NCBI GenBank assembly: GCA_913778205.1
Contig: CAJYUW010000006.1
Span: 1-64,000, forward strand
DNA length: 64,000 nucleotides
Reading direction: 5' to 3'
From: an uncultured Curtobacterium sp.
GTDB taxonomy: Bacteria > Actinomycetota > Actinomycetes > Actinomycetales > Microbacteriaceae
The notes under the pieces are model-generated. The model ran no database searches. It was given only the letters and a program-made list of their open reading frames with translations, and was not told the DNA's origin. Made by a program: the position numbers and the translations under genes. Shown here one piece after another: positions 33,417 to 45,863 of this stretch (positions are counted from its first letter, which is position 1; the number at the start of each line of letters is the position of its first letter).

Positions 33417-34418
33417 ATGGTGCCCAACAGCGAGACCAGTGCGTCGTCGACGGCGCCGTCGGTCGCGCCACGGTCGTTCCGACGGCTCGTGGGCAGCGAC
33501 GTCGACGAGGCGCTCGCCTTCTTCGGCGACGGCTACGACTTGCGTGAGCCGCGGGTCCGGCGCACACACCAACGAACCCCGTGGGACTTCGCCGGCGTCG
33601 GTGACGACCGCATGTCCCTGCGCTCGTCGCGGTTCGGCGTCGACCTGCAGACCGAGAGCCAGACCGACGACGCGTTCCTGGTCGCCTGGATGCGGTCGGG
33701 GTCGAGCACGATCACGTTCGAGGGCGAGTCCGTCGAGCTGGAGGCCGGCGTGCCGGTGGTCCTGCCGTTCGGGTCGCCGTACGCGCTGCACCACCGCGAC
33801 ATCGCGCTCAACCTCGTGCACCTCGACCGCGACTTCGTCCGGTCGGTGGTCGGCGACGACGACTTCGTCTTCGAGCCACTGCGTCGTCCCACCGCCGAGG
33901 GGCGTCGGATCTGGCAGGACACCGTCCGCGCGCACTCGTCCCGGTGGCTCGACGTCGAGAACGGGCTGGGACCGCTCGAGCAGCGGGACATCGCGGAGTC
34001 GTTCGTCCGGGCCGCGATCGCCGCGTTCCCCGAGCGCAGTCGCTTCCGCGCCGCCGTGACCGGCACCGGCCCCGAACACGACCGGCTCCGTCGCGCGCTC
34101 GAGTTCGTGCACGACCACGCCAGGGAGCCCATCGGGACGTCGGAGATCGCCGCAGCGTCCGGCCTGAGTCCGCGGGGCCTGCAGCAGTCGCTCCGCCGAA
34201 ACCTCGGGCAGACGCCCGGCGACGTCCTCCGGGCCGCCCGGCTCGACGGTGCGCGGGTCGACCTGCTCCGTGCGTCGCCCGACGGCACGACGGTCGCCGA
34301 GGTGGCACGGACGTGGGGCTTCGGGCACCTCGGCCGGTTCTCGGCGTCGTACCGGGCGCGGTTCGGCGAGTTGCCCAGTGAGTCGCTCCGCGTGGGCGGG
34401 GTCACCGCCGGCCGGTAG
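33417..34418 (+). CDS. AraC-family transcriptional regulator
   Basis: A 333-residue regulator with an N-terminal AraC-binding-like cupin domain (residues 20-190) and two C-terminal helix-turn-helices (EIAAASGLSPRGLQQSLRRNLG and VAEVARTWGFGHLGRFSASYRARFG). No target or inducer is evident. Its TAG stop forms part of the TAGCGT -10 of the next gene, so the two are adjacent but probably separately transcribed. A second protein with the same ending GHLGRFASSYRAEFGELP is encoded on the minus strand at 45864-46820. Confidence 0.9.
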   Translation: MVPNSETSASSTAPSVAPRSFRRLVGSDVDEALAFFGDGYDLREPRVRRTHQRTPWDFAGVGDDRMSLRSSRFGVDLQTESQTDDAFLVAWMRSGSSTITFEGESVELEAGVPVVLPFGSPYALHHRDIALNLVHLDRDFVRSVVGDDDFVFEPLRRPTAEGRRIWQDTVRAHSSRWLDVENGLGPLEQRDIAESFVRAAIAAFPERSRFRAAVTGTGPEHDRLRRALEFVHDHAREPIGTSEIAAASGLSPRGLQQSLRRNLGQTPGDVLRAARLDGARVDLLRASPDGTTVAEVARTWGFGHLGRFSASYRARFGELPSESLRVGGVTAGR

Positions 34419-34421
34419 CGT
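34416..34421 (+). promoter_or_regulatory. Predicted -10 element overlapping a stop codon
   Basis: TAGCGT lies 7 nt before the ATG at 34429; its TAG is the stop codon of the preceding AraC gene. Confidence 0.5.
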
Positions 34422-34428
34422 GCCCCGC

Positions 34429-35829
34429 ATGGAACCCGTCCTCGACGCCCTCCGCGCGGCCCTCGGCGACCGGGACGGCCAGGTCGTCTCGGTCGACCCG
34501 GGTGTCGTGGACGCCGCGCGCACCGACGGTTCCGGCTGGGTGGCGGACGGCGCGCCGATAGCGGTCGTCGAGGCGCGGACCGTCCAGCACGTCCAGGCGA
34601 CGCTCCGGACGTGCTCGGCGCTCGGGGTGCCCGTCGTGCCCAGGGGTGCCGGCACCGGACTCGCCGGCGGGGGCAACGGCACCGACGGGTCGGTCGTGCT
34701 GAGCGTCGCGCGGATGGACCGCATCATCGAGGTCTCGCCCGAGGACGAGCTCGCCGTCGTCGAGCCCGGCGTGCGCAACGGCGCGCTCAACGCGGCGGTC
34801 GCGCAGCACGGGCTCCGCTTCGCACCCGATCCCGCCAGTGCGGCGGTCTCGAGCGTCGGCGGCAACATCGCGACGAACGCCGGAGGGCTGCGCTGCGTCA
34901 AGTACGGCGTCACCCGGGAGGCCGTGCTCGGGCTCGACGTGGTCCTCGCCGACGGGCGACTCGTCTCGACCGGGCACCGGACCGTCAAGGGGGTGACCGG
35001 CCTCGACCTCACGTCGCTCATGGTCGGGTCCGAGGGCACGCTCGGGGTCATCGTCGGCGCCACCGTCCGGCTCGTGCCGGTCCCGGCCGGCGAGCCCGCG
35101 ACGCTCGGCGCGGTCTTCCCGACGGTGCACCAGGCGGCAGCGGCCTCCGCGGCGATCGTCGCGGCGTCCGCGGACGGTGCAGCACGCCCGTCGACGGTCG
35201 AGCTCCTCGACGCGTCGTCGCTTCGGTACATCGCCGACCACCTCGGGCCGAGCGTGGTGGCGGAGACCGTGGGGAGCGGTCAGGAGGGCGGGGTGTTCCT
35301 CCTCGTGGAGTACGACGGCCCGGACGCGACCGAGGCAGCGCTGGGAGCCGTGCCGCGCCTCCAGGCCGAGGGCGGGACCGTCCGCCTGGCCGGGTCGGCC
35401 GTCGAACGCGAGCGCCTGCTCACCATCCGCCGGTCGTTCCACGCCGCGATGGCCGCGCGCGGGCGCGTGCTCATCGAGGACGTGGCCGTGCCGCGGAGCC
35501 GCCTCGCCGAGATGTTCGACCGGGTCGAGGCGATCGGTCGCGAGTTCGACCTGCCGATCCCGACCTGCGCCCACGCCGGGGACGGCAACCTGCACCCGAA
35601 CTTCGTGTTCGACGGCGACGTCGTGCCGCAGCGGGTGTGGGACGCGGCCGACGCGCTCTTCCGCGCGGCGATCGAGCTCGGCGGCACGCTGACCGGCGAG
35701 CACGGGGTCGGCGTCCTCAAGCGGCACCACCTCGGCGACGAGCTCGGCGACGACGTCCTGGAGCTGCAGCGCGGCATCCGCCGGGTGTTCGACCCGAAGG
35801 GCATCCTCAACCCCGGAAAGGTCTTCTGA
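34429..35829 (+). CDS. FAD-linked oxidase, GlcD/lactate dehydrogenase type
   Basis: A 466-residue flavoenzyme with an N-terminal PCMH FAD-binding domain (VVPRGAGTGLAGGGNG for the pyrophosphate loop, SSVGGNIATNAGG further on) and the FAD-linked oxidase C-terminal domain ending CAHAGDGNLHPNF, TGEHGVG and FDPKGILNPGK. This is the D-2-hydroxyacid oxidase class that includes glycolate oxidase subunit GlcD and D-lactate dehydrogenase. It has no iron-sulphur partner gene here. The substrate is uncertain. Confidence 0.88.
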   Translation: MEPVLDALRAALGDRDGQVVSVDPGVVDAARTDGSGWVADGAPIAVVEARTVQHVQATLRTCSALGVPVVPRGAGTGLAGGGNGTDGSVVLSVARMDRIIEVSPEDELAVVEPGVRNGALNAAVAQHGLRFAPDPASAAVSSVGGNIATNAGGLRCVKYGVTREAVLGLDVVLADGRLVSTGHRTVKGVTGLDLTSLMVGSEGTLGVIVGATVRLVPVPAGEPATLGAVFPTVHQAAAASAAIVAASADGAARPSTVELLDASSLRYIADHLGPSVVAETVGSGQEGGVFLLVEYDGPDATEAALGAVPRLQAEGGTVRLAGSAVERERLLTIRRSFHAAMAARGRVLIEDVAVPRSRLAEMFDRVEAIGREFDLPIPTCAHAGDGNLHPNFVFDGDVVPQRVWDAADALFRAAIELGGTLTGEHGVGVLKRHHLGDELGDDVLELQRGIRRVFDPKGILNPGKVF

Positions 35830-35947
35830 GCCGAATCCGTTGCCACTTCCGGGCCGAATCGTGCGCAGATGTTCGGCAGAAACACCGCCGTAACGAACAC
35901 CGGCGCATCGTGGTGGCGAACGAGCACCGCCCACGAAGGAGTCTGTG

Positions 35948-37048
35948 ATGCTGATCGGCGTCCCCACCGAAGTCAAGAACAACGAGTACCGCGTCGCCGC
36001 GACCCCCGCCGGTGTCGCCGAGCTGAAGCTGCACGGCCACGAGGTCCTCGTGCAGGCCGGGGCGGGCGTCGGGTCGGCGTTCCCGGACGACGAGTACGTC
36101 GCCGCCGGTGCCACGGTCGTCGACACCGCGGACGAGGTCTGGGCGCGCGCGGAGATGATCCTCAAGGTGAAGGAGCCGGTCGCGTCGGAGTACGCGTCGA
36201 TCCGTCCCGGCCAGGTGCTCTTCACCTACCTGCACCTCGCCGCCGACCGCCCGCTCACCACGGCGCTGATGGAGTCCGGGGCGACGGCGATCGCCTACGA
36301 GACCGTGCAGCTGCCGGACCGCTCGCTCCCGCTGCTCTCGCCGATGTCGGAGATCGCCGGACGGCTCTCCGCCCAGGTCGGCGCGTACCACCTCATGCGC
36401 ACCAACGGTGGCCGCGGGCTCCTGCTCGGCGGGGTCCCGGGGACGCCGAAGGGCCGCGTCGTCGTGATCGGCGGCGGGGTCGCGGGGGAGCACGCGGCCA
36501 CCATGGCGCTCGGCCTCGGAGCCGAGGTCACCGTCTTCGACATCAGCCTGCCCCGGCTCCGCGCGCTCGACGCCCGGTTCGACGGCCGGATCACCACCCT
36601 GCGCTCGTCGTCGCACGCGATCGCCTCGGCGCTGTCGACCGCGGACCTCGTCATCGGCTCGGTGCTCATCCCCGGCGCCTCGGCACCCAAGCTCGTCACC
36701 GACGCAATGGTGGCCGACATGCAGCCCGGCTCGGTGCTCGTCGACATCGCGATCGACCAGGGTGGCTGCTTCGAGGGGTCGCGCCCGACGGTCCACGACG
36801 ACCCCACGTTCCAGGTGCACGACGCCGTCTACTACTGCGTCGCGAACATGCCGGGAGCGGTGCCGCGCACCTCGACGATCTCGCTGACGAACGCGACGCT
36901 GCCGTACGCGGTGGCGATCGCGAACCGTGGCTGGGAGCAGGCGCTGGCGGACGACCCCGCGCTGGCGCTCGGGCTGAACGTGCACGCGGGGCAGGTCACG
37001 AACGAGGCCGTGGCGGCCGCGCACGGGCTGACGGCCGTCGCGCGCTGA
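35948..37048 (+). CDS. ald: Alanine dehydrogenase
   Basis: A 366-residue NAD-dependent enzyme of the alanine dehydrogenase/pyridine nucleotide transhydrogenase family, converting L-alanine to pyruvate and ammonia. It begins [20 protein letters not shown] (R15 substrate contact), has K and H of the catalytic pair in LKVKEP and [10 protein letters not shown], and the Rossmann motif [23 protein letters not shown] is highly characteristic. ATG has an excellent GAAGGAG site. The codon just before is GTG, an alternative start. A moderate 118-bp leader separates it from the oxidase gene. Confidence 0.95.
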   Translation: MLIGVPTEVKNNEYRVAATPAGVAELKLHGHEVLVQAGAGVGSAFPDDEYVAAGATVVDTADEVWARAEMILKVKEPVASEYASIRPGQVLFTYLHLAADRPLTTALMESGATAIAYETVQLPDRSLPLLSPMSEIAGRLSAQVGAYHLMRTNGGRGLLLGGVPGTPKGRVVVIGGGVAGEHAATMALGLGAEVTVFDISLPRLRALDARFDGRITTLRSSSHAIASALSTADLVIGSVLIPGASAPKLVTDAMVADMQPGSVLVDIAIDQGGCFEGSRPTVHDDPTFQVHDAVYYCVANMPGAVPRTSTISLTNATLPYAVAIANRGWEQALADDPALALGLNVHAGQVTNEAVAAAHGLTAVAR

Positions 37049-37131
37049 CCCGCCCGGGCAAGCGGGCTGCAGCGCGCGGGCGGGGCGAGGCGGGAGCGTG
37101 CGTGCGGGCCGAGCCTCGTGCTGGCGGACAT

Positions 37132-37318
37132 TCCTCGCTTCCGCGAGCGCGAGATCTGTCCGCCACGCCGAGTCTCGTGGTCGGATCGCCGAGCCTCGTG
37201 GTGCGTCGCACCGCCGGGAGGCTCGGTGTGCGTCCGCCCCGTCGGCTCCGGCACGGCGAGCCGAGTCTCGCCGTGGCGGACAGTGCTCGCCTGCCCGAGC
37301 GCGAGATCTGTCCGCCAC
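37132..37318. repeat. Two REP-like palindromic elements
   Basis: Two copies of a hairpin element share GGCGGACA...CGAGCGCGAGATCTGTCCGCCACGCCGAG (written in parts; copy 1 about 37132-37171, copy 2 about 37273-37324). In copy 2, GTGGCGGACAG (37273-37283) pairs perfectly with CTGTCCGCCAC (37308-37318). They lie in the 342-bp gap between converging ald and the TspO-like gene, where no gene is seen. They may act as terminators or as mobile REP-like repeats. Confidence 0.65.
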
Positions 37319-37390
37319 GCCGAGGCTCGGCGCCGACGCACCGCCCACCGCCCGCCGTGGGCCCGCCGCCCGCGCCGCGCCGCGCGCCGC

Positions 37391-38191
37391 TCAGGCGGTC
37401 GCCACCGCCGAGCGGCGGCCCGCCCAACCCGCACGGGTCCGCACCACGAACGTGACGAGCACGACGACGACGACCGCGACCACGGCCGTCACCGCCGTCG
37501 GCACCGAGACGAGCGGCCCGTCGAGCCGGCCGACCGCCACCCACGCGAGCCCCCAGCACAGCGAGAGCATCGGCGCGATCCGCCCACGGCCCCACACCGC
37601 GAGCAGGACCCCGACGAGCCCGGCCACCGCGGCGACGAGCACGCCCCAGACGTCCTGCCCGAGGCCGAAGCCCCGGAAGCCCGCCGCCGTGAGCACCGCC
37701 GCCGTGTTCGCCGCCGTCGCGACGCAGACCCACCCGAGGTAGAGCCCGAACGTGCCGTCCGTGACGACCGCGTCCACGACGCCCGACGGCCGGGTGCGCC
37801 GCAGGATCGCGAACGTCCAGATGAGCACCACGAGCAGCGCGACGATGATCGGCTCGCTCGCCCAGAGGAACCCGAACTGGACGGACAGGATCCACGCGGC
37901 GTTGAGCAGCAGCGACAGCGTCGCCGGCAGGGCCAGCCGTGCGTGCCGCTCGTCGTCCGCGGTCCGGAAGAGCTGCCGGACCGCGTAGACGATCAGGCCG
38001 AGGTAGATCACCGACCAGATGCCGAACGCCGGGCCGTCCGGCGCGATCGACGTGGAGGACGCCGAGAGTGCACCGCCCGCGGCGTCCTGGATGGGGGTGC
38101 CTCCGGCGGCTCCCGAGCCGATGAACGACCCGACCACCGCGACCACGGCGCTCAGGACGACGACGATCCGCCATGTCCGGTTCCCAGTCAT
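37391..38191 (-). CDS. TspO/MBR-related membrane protein
   Basis: A 266-residue protein with six to seven hydrophobic segments. FGIWSVIYLGLIVYAVRQL and LLLNAAWILSVQFGF correspond to the tryptophan-rich first half of TspO/MBR-like proteins, and the chain is longer than classic TspO (about 160 residues), as in a common actinobacterial branch. Roles proposed for the family include tetrapyrrole binding and stress responses; none is shown here. ATG at 38191 is chosen for the GGGAG site; ATG at 38212 is possible. Confidence 0.7.
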   Translation of the reverse strand: MTGNRTWRIVVVLSAVVAVVGSFIGSGAAGGTPIQDAAGGALSASSTSIAPDGPAFGIWSVIYLGLIVYAVRQLFRTADDERHARLALPATLSLLLNAAWILSVQFGFLWASEPIIVALLVVLIWTFAILRRTRPSGVVDAVVTDGTFGLYLGWVCVATAANTAAVLTAAGFRGFGLGQDVWGVLVAAVAGLVGVLLAVWGRGRIAPMLSLCWGLAWVAVGRLDGPLVSVPTAVTAVVAVVVVVLVTFVVRTRAGWAGRRSAVATA

Positions 38192-38256
38192 GTCCGCTCC
38201 CTTCGTCAGCATGCTGATGAAGTGGACGGTACGCGCCGTTCCTGCACGGTGGTGCG

Positions 38257-38262
38257 TACGGT
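38257..38262 (+). promoter_or_regulatory. Predicted -10 element, leaderless
   Basis: TACGGT lies 7 nt before the GTG at 38270. Confidence 0.5.
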
Positions 38263-38269
38263 GGGGGAC

Positions 38270-39253
38270 GTGAGCGTCGAGCTGAACACCGTCTACGTCG
38301 ACAAGATCGCCCCGATCGCGTGCCCGTCGCTCCAGGACACCTTCCGGATGCTCCACGAGCAGGGTGCGAGCGCGTGCATCGTGCTCCACCGGCCCGACGC
38401 GCAGGAGCTCGGCGACGTCGCGGTGGCCCTCGGGCTGCACGAGCTCGCGGTCGAGGACGCCGCCGAAGGGCACCAGCGCCCCAAGCTGGAGCGGTACGGG
38501 TCCACCCTGTTCGTCGTGCTGAAGCCAGCCGTGTACCACGACGACACGGAAGAGGTCGAGTTCGGCGAGGTGCACGCCTTCGTCGGCGAGGACTTCTTCC
38601 TCGCGGTGGTGCCGGCCGACCCCCGCGGGCCGCAGGCGGTGCCGCGGGCACTCCAGCGGATGAGCGGGAAGCCCGGCCTCGTGACCGCCGGTCCGCAGGC
38701 GCAGCTCTGGGCCCTCATGGACTCGATCGTGGACGGTTACGTGCCGGTCATCGACGGGCTCGAGGAGGACATCAACCAGATCGAGCAGCAGCTCTTCGCC
38801 GGCGCCACCGGGGTCTCGAAGCGCATCTACGAACTGTTCAGCGAGGTCGTCGACTTCCAACGCGCCGCCAGACCGCTGGTCTACATGATCGAGAACCTCC
38901 ACCGCGGCGCCGAGAAGTACCACCTGCCGGTCGAGATGCAGCGGCGCTTCCGGGACGTCCTCGACCACGCCATCCGCACGGTCGAGCGTCTGGACACGTT
39001 CCGGCAGCTGCTGCAGAACGCCCTGACCGTCGACTCGACGCTCGCGGCGCAGAAGCAGAACGACGACACCAAGAAGATCTCCGGCTGGGCGGCGATCCTC
39101 TTCGCGCCGACCCTCATCGCCGCGATCTACGGGATGAACTTCACGCACATGCCCGAGTTGGCGTGGCCGTTCGGGTACCCGTTGGCGATCCTCGCGATGA
39201 TCCTCTTCGCGGCGGTCCTCTTCGTCGTCTTCAAGGTGAAACGCTGGTTCTGA
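38270..39253 (+). CDS. corA: CorA-family magnesium/divalent cation transporter
   Basis: A 327-residue channel subunit: a large cytoplasmic N-terminal domain, a long helix (about residues 190-260) and two C-terminal membrane segments. The signature YGMNFTHMPE (GMN) lies in the loop between them, and the chain ends with basic residues KVKRWF as usual. CorA pentamers import Mg2+ and sometimes Co2+ or Ni2+. The GTG start fits the TACGGT element; a strong hairpin terminator follows. Confidence 0.93.
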   Translation: MSVELNTVYVDKIAPIACPSLQDTFRMLHEQGASACIVLHRPDAQELGDVAVALGLHELAVEDAAEGHQRPKLERYGSTLFVVLKPAVYHDDTEEVEFGEVHAFVGEDFFLAVVPADPRGPQAVPRALQRMSGKPGLVTAGPQAQLWALMDSIVDGYVPVIDGLEEDINQIEQQLFAGATGVSKRIYELFSEVVDFQRAARPLVYMIENLHRGAEKYHLPVEMQRRFRDVLDHAIRTVERLDTFRQLLQNALTVDSTLAAQKQNDDTKKISGWAAILFAPTLIAAIYGMNFTHMPELAWPFGYPLAILAMILFAAVLFVVFKVKRWF

Positions 39254-39277
39254 CCCGACGCCCGACGTGGGGACCAC

Positions 39278-39321
39278 CGGACGGGAGGCACGGCTCGTCC
39301 CCGCCACGGGCCTCCCGTCCG
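39278..39321 (+). terminator. Hairpin terminator of corA
   Basis: CGGACGGGAGGC (39278-39289) pairs exactly with GCCTCCCGTCCG (39310-39321). The arm is a shorter form of the shared GACGGACGGGAGGCCCG hairpin found at 30350 and 58263. Confidence 0.75.
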
Positions 39322-39419
39322 ACGTCCGGTCGCCCGGTCCGCACGCGGTCCGTGCCCGGTCTGGGCCCGAGCGCGCGTCGCGCTTGCGCGCGACCACGGT
39401 CGCCCACCAAGGTCGGAGC

Positions 39420-41528
39420 ATGACCGACGTCGTCCACCTCACCGCCGAGGGTGTCTCCCTCCTCCTCGACTGTTCTCCGGGAGCGCTCCCAGCCGTCGTC
39501 CACTGGGGCGCCGCCCTGGGCGAGCAGACCTCGGAGGACCTCGCCGCGCTCGCCGCGGCCGACGTGTCGGTGGTCGCGCCGAACGAGATGGACGTGCCCG
39601 TCCGGCTCGCGGTCCTGCCCGAGCCGCACCGGGGGTGGGCCGGACGACCCGGCGTCTCCGGCCACCGCGACGGTCGCGACTGGTCGCCGGCGTTCACCGT
39701 CACCGACCTCGACGTGACGGAGCGCTCCGTGGTGGCCCGCGGCGCGGACGACACCGCCGGGCTCGCGGTGGTCCTCGAGGTCGAGCTCACCGCGTCCGGA
39801 CTCGTCCGCACCCGCGCCGAGGTGACGAACACCGGGGCGGGCGTCTACACCCTCGACGACGTCCACCTGGCGCTGCCCGTCCCGGACCGGGCGCGCGAGG
39901 TGCTCGACTTCGCCGGGCGCTGGGGAGGCGAGCGGACGCCGCAGCGGAGCGTCCTGCACGTCGGGACGCACGAACGGGACAACCGCCGCGGACGCACCGG
40001 GCCGGACGCGGCCACCGTGCTGAGCGTCGGCGAGCCCGGCTTCGGGTTCGCGCACGGCGAGGTCTGGGGCGTCCACACCGCCTGGAGCGGCAACCACCGG
40101 CACCTGGCCGAACGACTCGCCACCGGCCGCCAGGTCGTCGGGGGCGGCGAGTTGCTGCTCCCCGGAGAGGTCCGGCTCGACACCGGAGCGTCGTACCGGA
40201 CGCCGTGGGTGTACTTCGCGTACGGGGCGGGCCTCGACGACCAGGCCCGCCGGTTCCACCGCTTCCTCCGGAGCCGCCCGCAGCACCCGTCCTCTCCGCG
40301 CCCGATGACGATCAACGTCTGGGAGGCCGTGTACTTCGACCACGACCTCGCGCGGCTCACCGACCTCGCCGAGCGCGCCGCGGCGCTCGGCGTCGAGCGG
40401 TACGTGCTCGACGACGGCTGGTTCCGGAACCGTCGCGACGACCACGCCGGCCTCGGCGACTGGTACGTGGACGAGGGGGTCTGGCCGGACGGCCTCGGCC
40501 CGCTCGTCGACCGGGTGCGCGCGTTGGGCATGCAGTTCGGCCTCTGGTTCGAGCCGGAGATGGTGAACGAGGACAGCGACCTCGCCCGTGCGCACCCCGA
40601 GTGGATCATGCAGGCCGACGGACGGCTGCCGCTGCGCTCTCGCGACCAGCAGGTGCTCGACCTCGCGATCCCCGAGGCGCTCGCGTACGTGCTCGAGCGC
40701 ATGACCGCCGTCATCGGCGAGTACGGCGTCGACTACGTCAAGTGGGACCACAACCGCGACCTGCTCGAGGCCGGATTCCCCGGCGGCGGTGCTGCGGTGC
40801 ACGAGCAGACCCGGGCCACCTACCGGCTCATGGCGACGCTCAAGGAGCGGTTCCCGTCGCTCGAGATCGAGTCGTGCTCGTCCGGGGGCGCCCGCGTCGA
40901 CCTCGGCGTCGTCGAGCACACCGACCGGGTGTGGGTGTCCGACTGCATCGACCCGTCCGAGCGACAGCGCATGCACCGGTGGACGCAGCAGCTCCTGCCG
41001 CCGGAGCTCCTCGGCGCGCACATCGCGAGCGGGACGAACCACACGACCGGGCGGTACCACGACCTCGCGTTCCGGGCCGGGACGGCGATGGTGGGCCACC
41101 TCGGGATCGAGTGGGACCTCGCACGCGCCACCGAGGACGAGTTGCGCGACCTCGTCGCGTGGACGTCGCTGTACAAGGAGCTCCGCCCGCTGCTGCACGG
41201 CGGCGACCTGGTGCGCGTGGACGAGGTCGAGCCGACCCGACTCGTGTACGGCACCGTCGCCCCGGACCGGCGGAGCGCCGTCTTCTTCCTGGCGAGCACC
41301 GGCTGGTCGGAGGTGTCGAACACCGGGCGTGTGCGCTTCCGTGACCTCGATCCGGACACCCGCTACCGGGTCGACCCGGTCGTCGTCGGCGAGCTGCACG
41401 GGCTCAGACCGCCGACGTGGTGGTCGGGAACGCGCGAGTTCACCGGTCGTGCCCTCACGACCGTCGGGGTCCAGCCGCCGCACCTGCCCGCCGACGCGGT
41501 GGTGCCGTTCCGCGTGACGGCGGTCTGA
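39420..41528 (+). CDS. Alpha-galactosidase, glycoside hydrolase family 36
   Basis: A 702-residue enzyme releasing alpha-linked galactose from raffinose-type sugars. An N-terminal beta-sandwich is followed by a TIM barrel with VLDDGWF, LWFEPEMVN and the nucleophile in YVKWDHN (D443). The acid/base is in VSDCID (D508), and CSSGGARVDLG is also conserved. It ends with a small C-terminal sandwich. No signal peptide is present, so the substrate is imported. It has no transporter genes beside it. ATG follows AAGGTCGGAGC. Confidence 0.93.
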   Translation: MTDVVHLTAEGVSLLLDCSPGALPAVVHWGAALGEQTSEDLAALAAADVSVVAPNEMDVPVRLAVLPEPHRGWAGRPGVSGHRDGRDWSPAFTVTDLDVTERSVVARGADDTAGLAVVLEVELTASGLVRTRAEVTNTGAGVYTLDDVHLALPVPDRAREVLDFAGRWGGERTPQRSVLHVGTHERDNRRGRTGPDAATVLSVGEPGFGFAHGEVWGVHTAWSGNHRHLAERLATGRQVVGGGELLLPGEVRLDTGASYRTPWVYFAYGAGLDDQARRFHRFLRSRPQHPSSPRPMTINVWEAVYFDHDLARLTDLAERAAALGVERYVLDDGWFRNRRDDHAGLGDWYVDEGVWPDGLGPLVDRVRALGMQFGLWFEPEMVNEDSDLARAHPEWIMQADGRLPLRSRDQQVLDLAIPEALAYVLERMTAVIGEYGVDYVKWDHNRDLLEAGFPGGGAAVHEQTRATYRLMATLKERFPSLEIESCSSGGARVDLGVVEHTDRVWVSDCIDPSERQRMHRWTQQLLPPELLGAHIASGTNHTTGRYHDLAFRAGTAMVGHLGIEWDLARATEDELRDLVAWTSLYKELRPLLHGGDLVRVDEVEPTRLVYGTVAPDRRSAVFFLASTGWSEVSNTGRVRFRDLDPDTRYRVDPVVVGELHGLRPPTWWSGTREFTGRALTTVGVQPPHLPADAVVPFRVTAV

Positions 41529-41566
41529 CCCGACCCACCGACCGCGCCGTCGACGCCGGACGCCCG

Positions 41567-41618
41567 GCGCCGGACGTCGGACGCCGGGCGCCCGGCGCCG
41601 GACGTCGGACGCCGGGCG
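41567..41618. repeat. 28-bp self-complementary tandem repeat
   Basis: Two copies of a 28-bp unit starting GCGCCGGACGTCGGACGCCG (41567 and 41595), both rich in GGCGTCC/GGACGCC complements, can fold on themselves. They lie between the alpha-galactosidase and ClC genes and may end transcription of the former. Confidence 0.7.
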
Positions 41619-41701
41619 TCGGGCGTGCGGTGCTCGACGTCCGGGTCCGATGCCCGACGACGCCCGACGTCACGGCCGTCGGTGGCGTGGCCGGTGCTCG
41701 G

Positions 41702-41707
41702 TAGGCT
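41702..41707 (+). promoter_or_regulatory. Predicted -10 element, leaderless
   Basis: TAGGCT lies 7 nt before the ATG at 41715. Confidence 0.5.
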
Positions 41708-41714
41708 CCATGCC

Positions 41715-45186
<3,472 letters not shown>

Positions 45187-45213
<27 letters not shown>

Positions 45214-45268
45214 CGCCCGCCGTGGACGCGGCAGCCCGCGAGACCACGGCCTGACGCCCGTCAGCGGT
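45187..45268. repeat. 41-bp tandem duplication across the sufU stop codon
   Basis: The 41 bp from 45187, holding the last sufU codons and TGA, are repeated from 45228; the first 35 bp are nearly identical. The outer copy is non-coding. Confidence 0.8.
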
Positions 45269-45333
45269 CACGATCCGGCGTCGACCGCTCCCGCCGCGCC
45301 CGAACCGGCCCGTTGCCGTGCGACGCTGGTGCC

Positions 45334-45783
45334 GTGACGACGACGGGGGAGAAGGTCGCTGCGGAGTACGCACGACAGCGGGAGCAGCACCGGCGTGGGC
45401 GACGTCGACGAGTGGAGCGTCGCGTGGCGGTCACCAGCGGCCTGCTCTTCTGCGGGATGCCCGTCGTGCTCTTCGGCAACGTGCTGTCCACGCTCCGCCT
45501 GTTCGATGGTCCGGACGAGTCACCCGCGGCCGTGCACCGGTACGAGGTCCTCCTCGTCGTCGCCGCCGTGCTGCTCGTCGTGGCACTGGTGACGGCCGCG
45601 CGGACGGGTGTCCGGTGGGTCGCGTTCACGAGTCTCACCCTCGTGCCGGTCGTGCTGCTCGCGGCGTACGTGTTCGCGGTGCCGCAGGGCCGGTGGCACG
45701 ACGACGGCGGGTCGGGGCCGTTGCCGGCGAACTACCACCCCTGCTACAGCGGCACGGACAGCTGCGCCCAGTACGGCGGCTGA
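45334..45783 (+). CDS. Small membrane protein of unknown function
   Basis: A 149-residue protein with an Arg-rich cytoplasmic start (REQHRRGRRRRVERR), three hydrophobic segments (about residues 33-52, 70-90 and 95-118) and a short polar tail with two cysteines (NYHPCYSGTDSCAQYGG). I do not recognise a family. GTG at 45334 is chosen; GACGCT stands 6 nt upstream, a weak fit to the leaderless pattern seen at other genes. TTG at 45313 is an alternative. Nothing in the neighbours suggests a role. Confidence 0.6.
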   Translation: MTTTGEKVAAEYARQREQHRRGRRRRVERRVAVTSGLLFCGMPVVLFGNVLSTLRLFDGPDESPAAVHRYEVLLVVAAVLLVVALVTAARTGVRWVAFTSLTLVPVVLLAAYVFAVPQGRWHDDGGSGPLPANYHPCYSGTDSCAQYGG

Positions 45784-45795
45784 TCCGGCTCGCGG

Positions 45796-45846
45796 CCGGG
45801 CGAGCGCCGGGCGAGCGCCGGGCGAGCGCCGGACGAGCGCCGGGCG
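45796..45846. repeat. 11-bp tandem units
   Basis: CCGGGCGAGCG is repeated four times (45796, 45807, 45818, and 45829 with one change) plus a partial unit, between the converging small membrane protein and AraC genes. Confidence 0.8.
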
Positions 45847-45863
45847 CGTCTGGCTCGGTCCGC

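Noticed and set aside
35830-35947. Riboswitch in front of alanine dehydrogenase
   Set aside because: The 118-bp leader is of suitable length, but I could not recognise a conserved aptamer core or an expression-platform hairpin.
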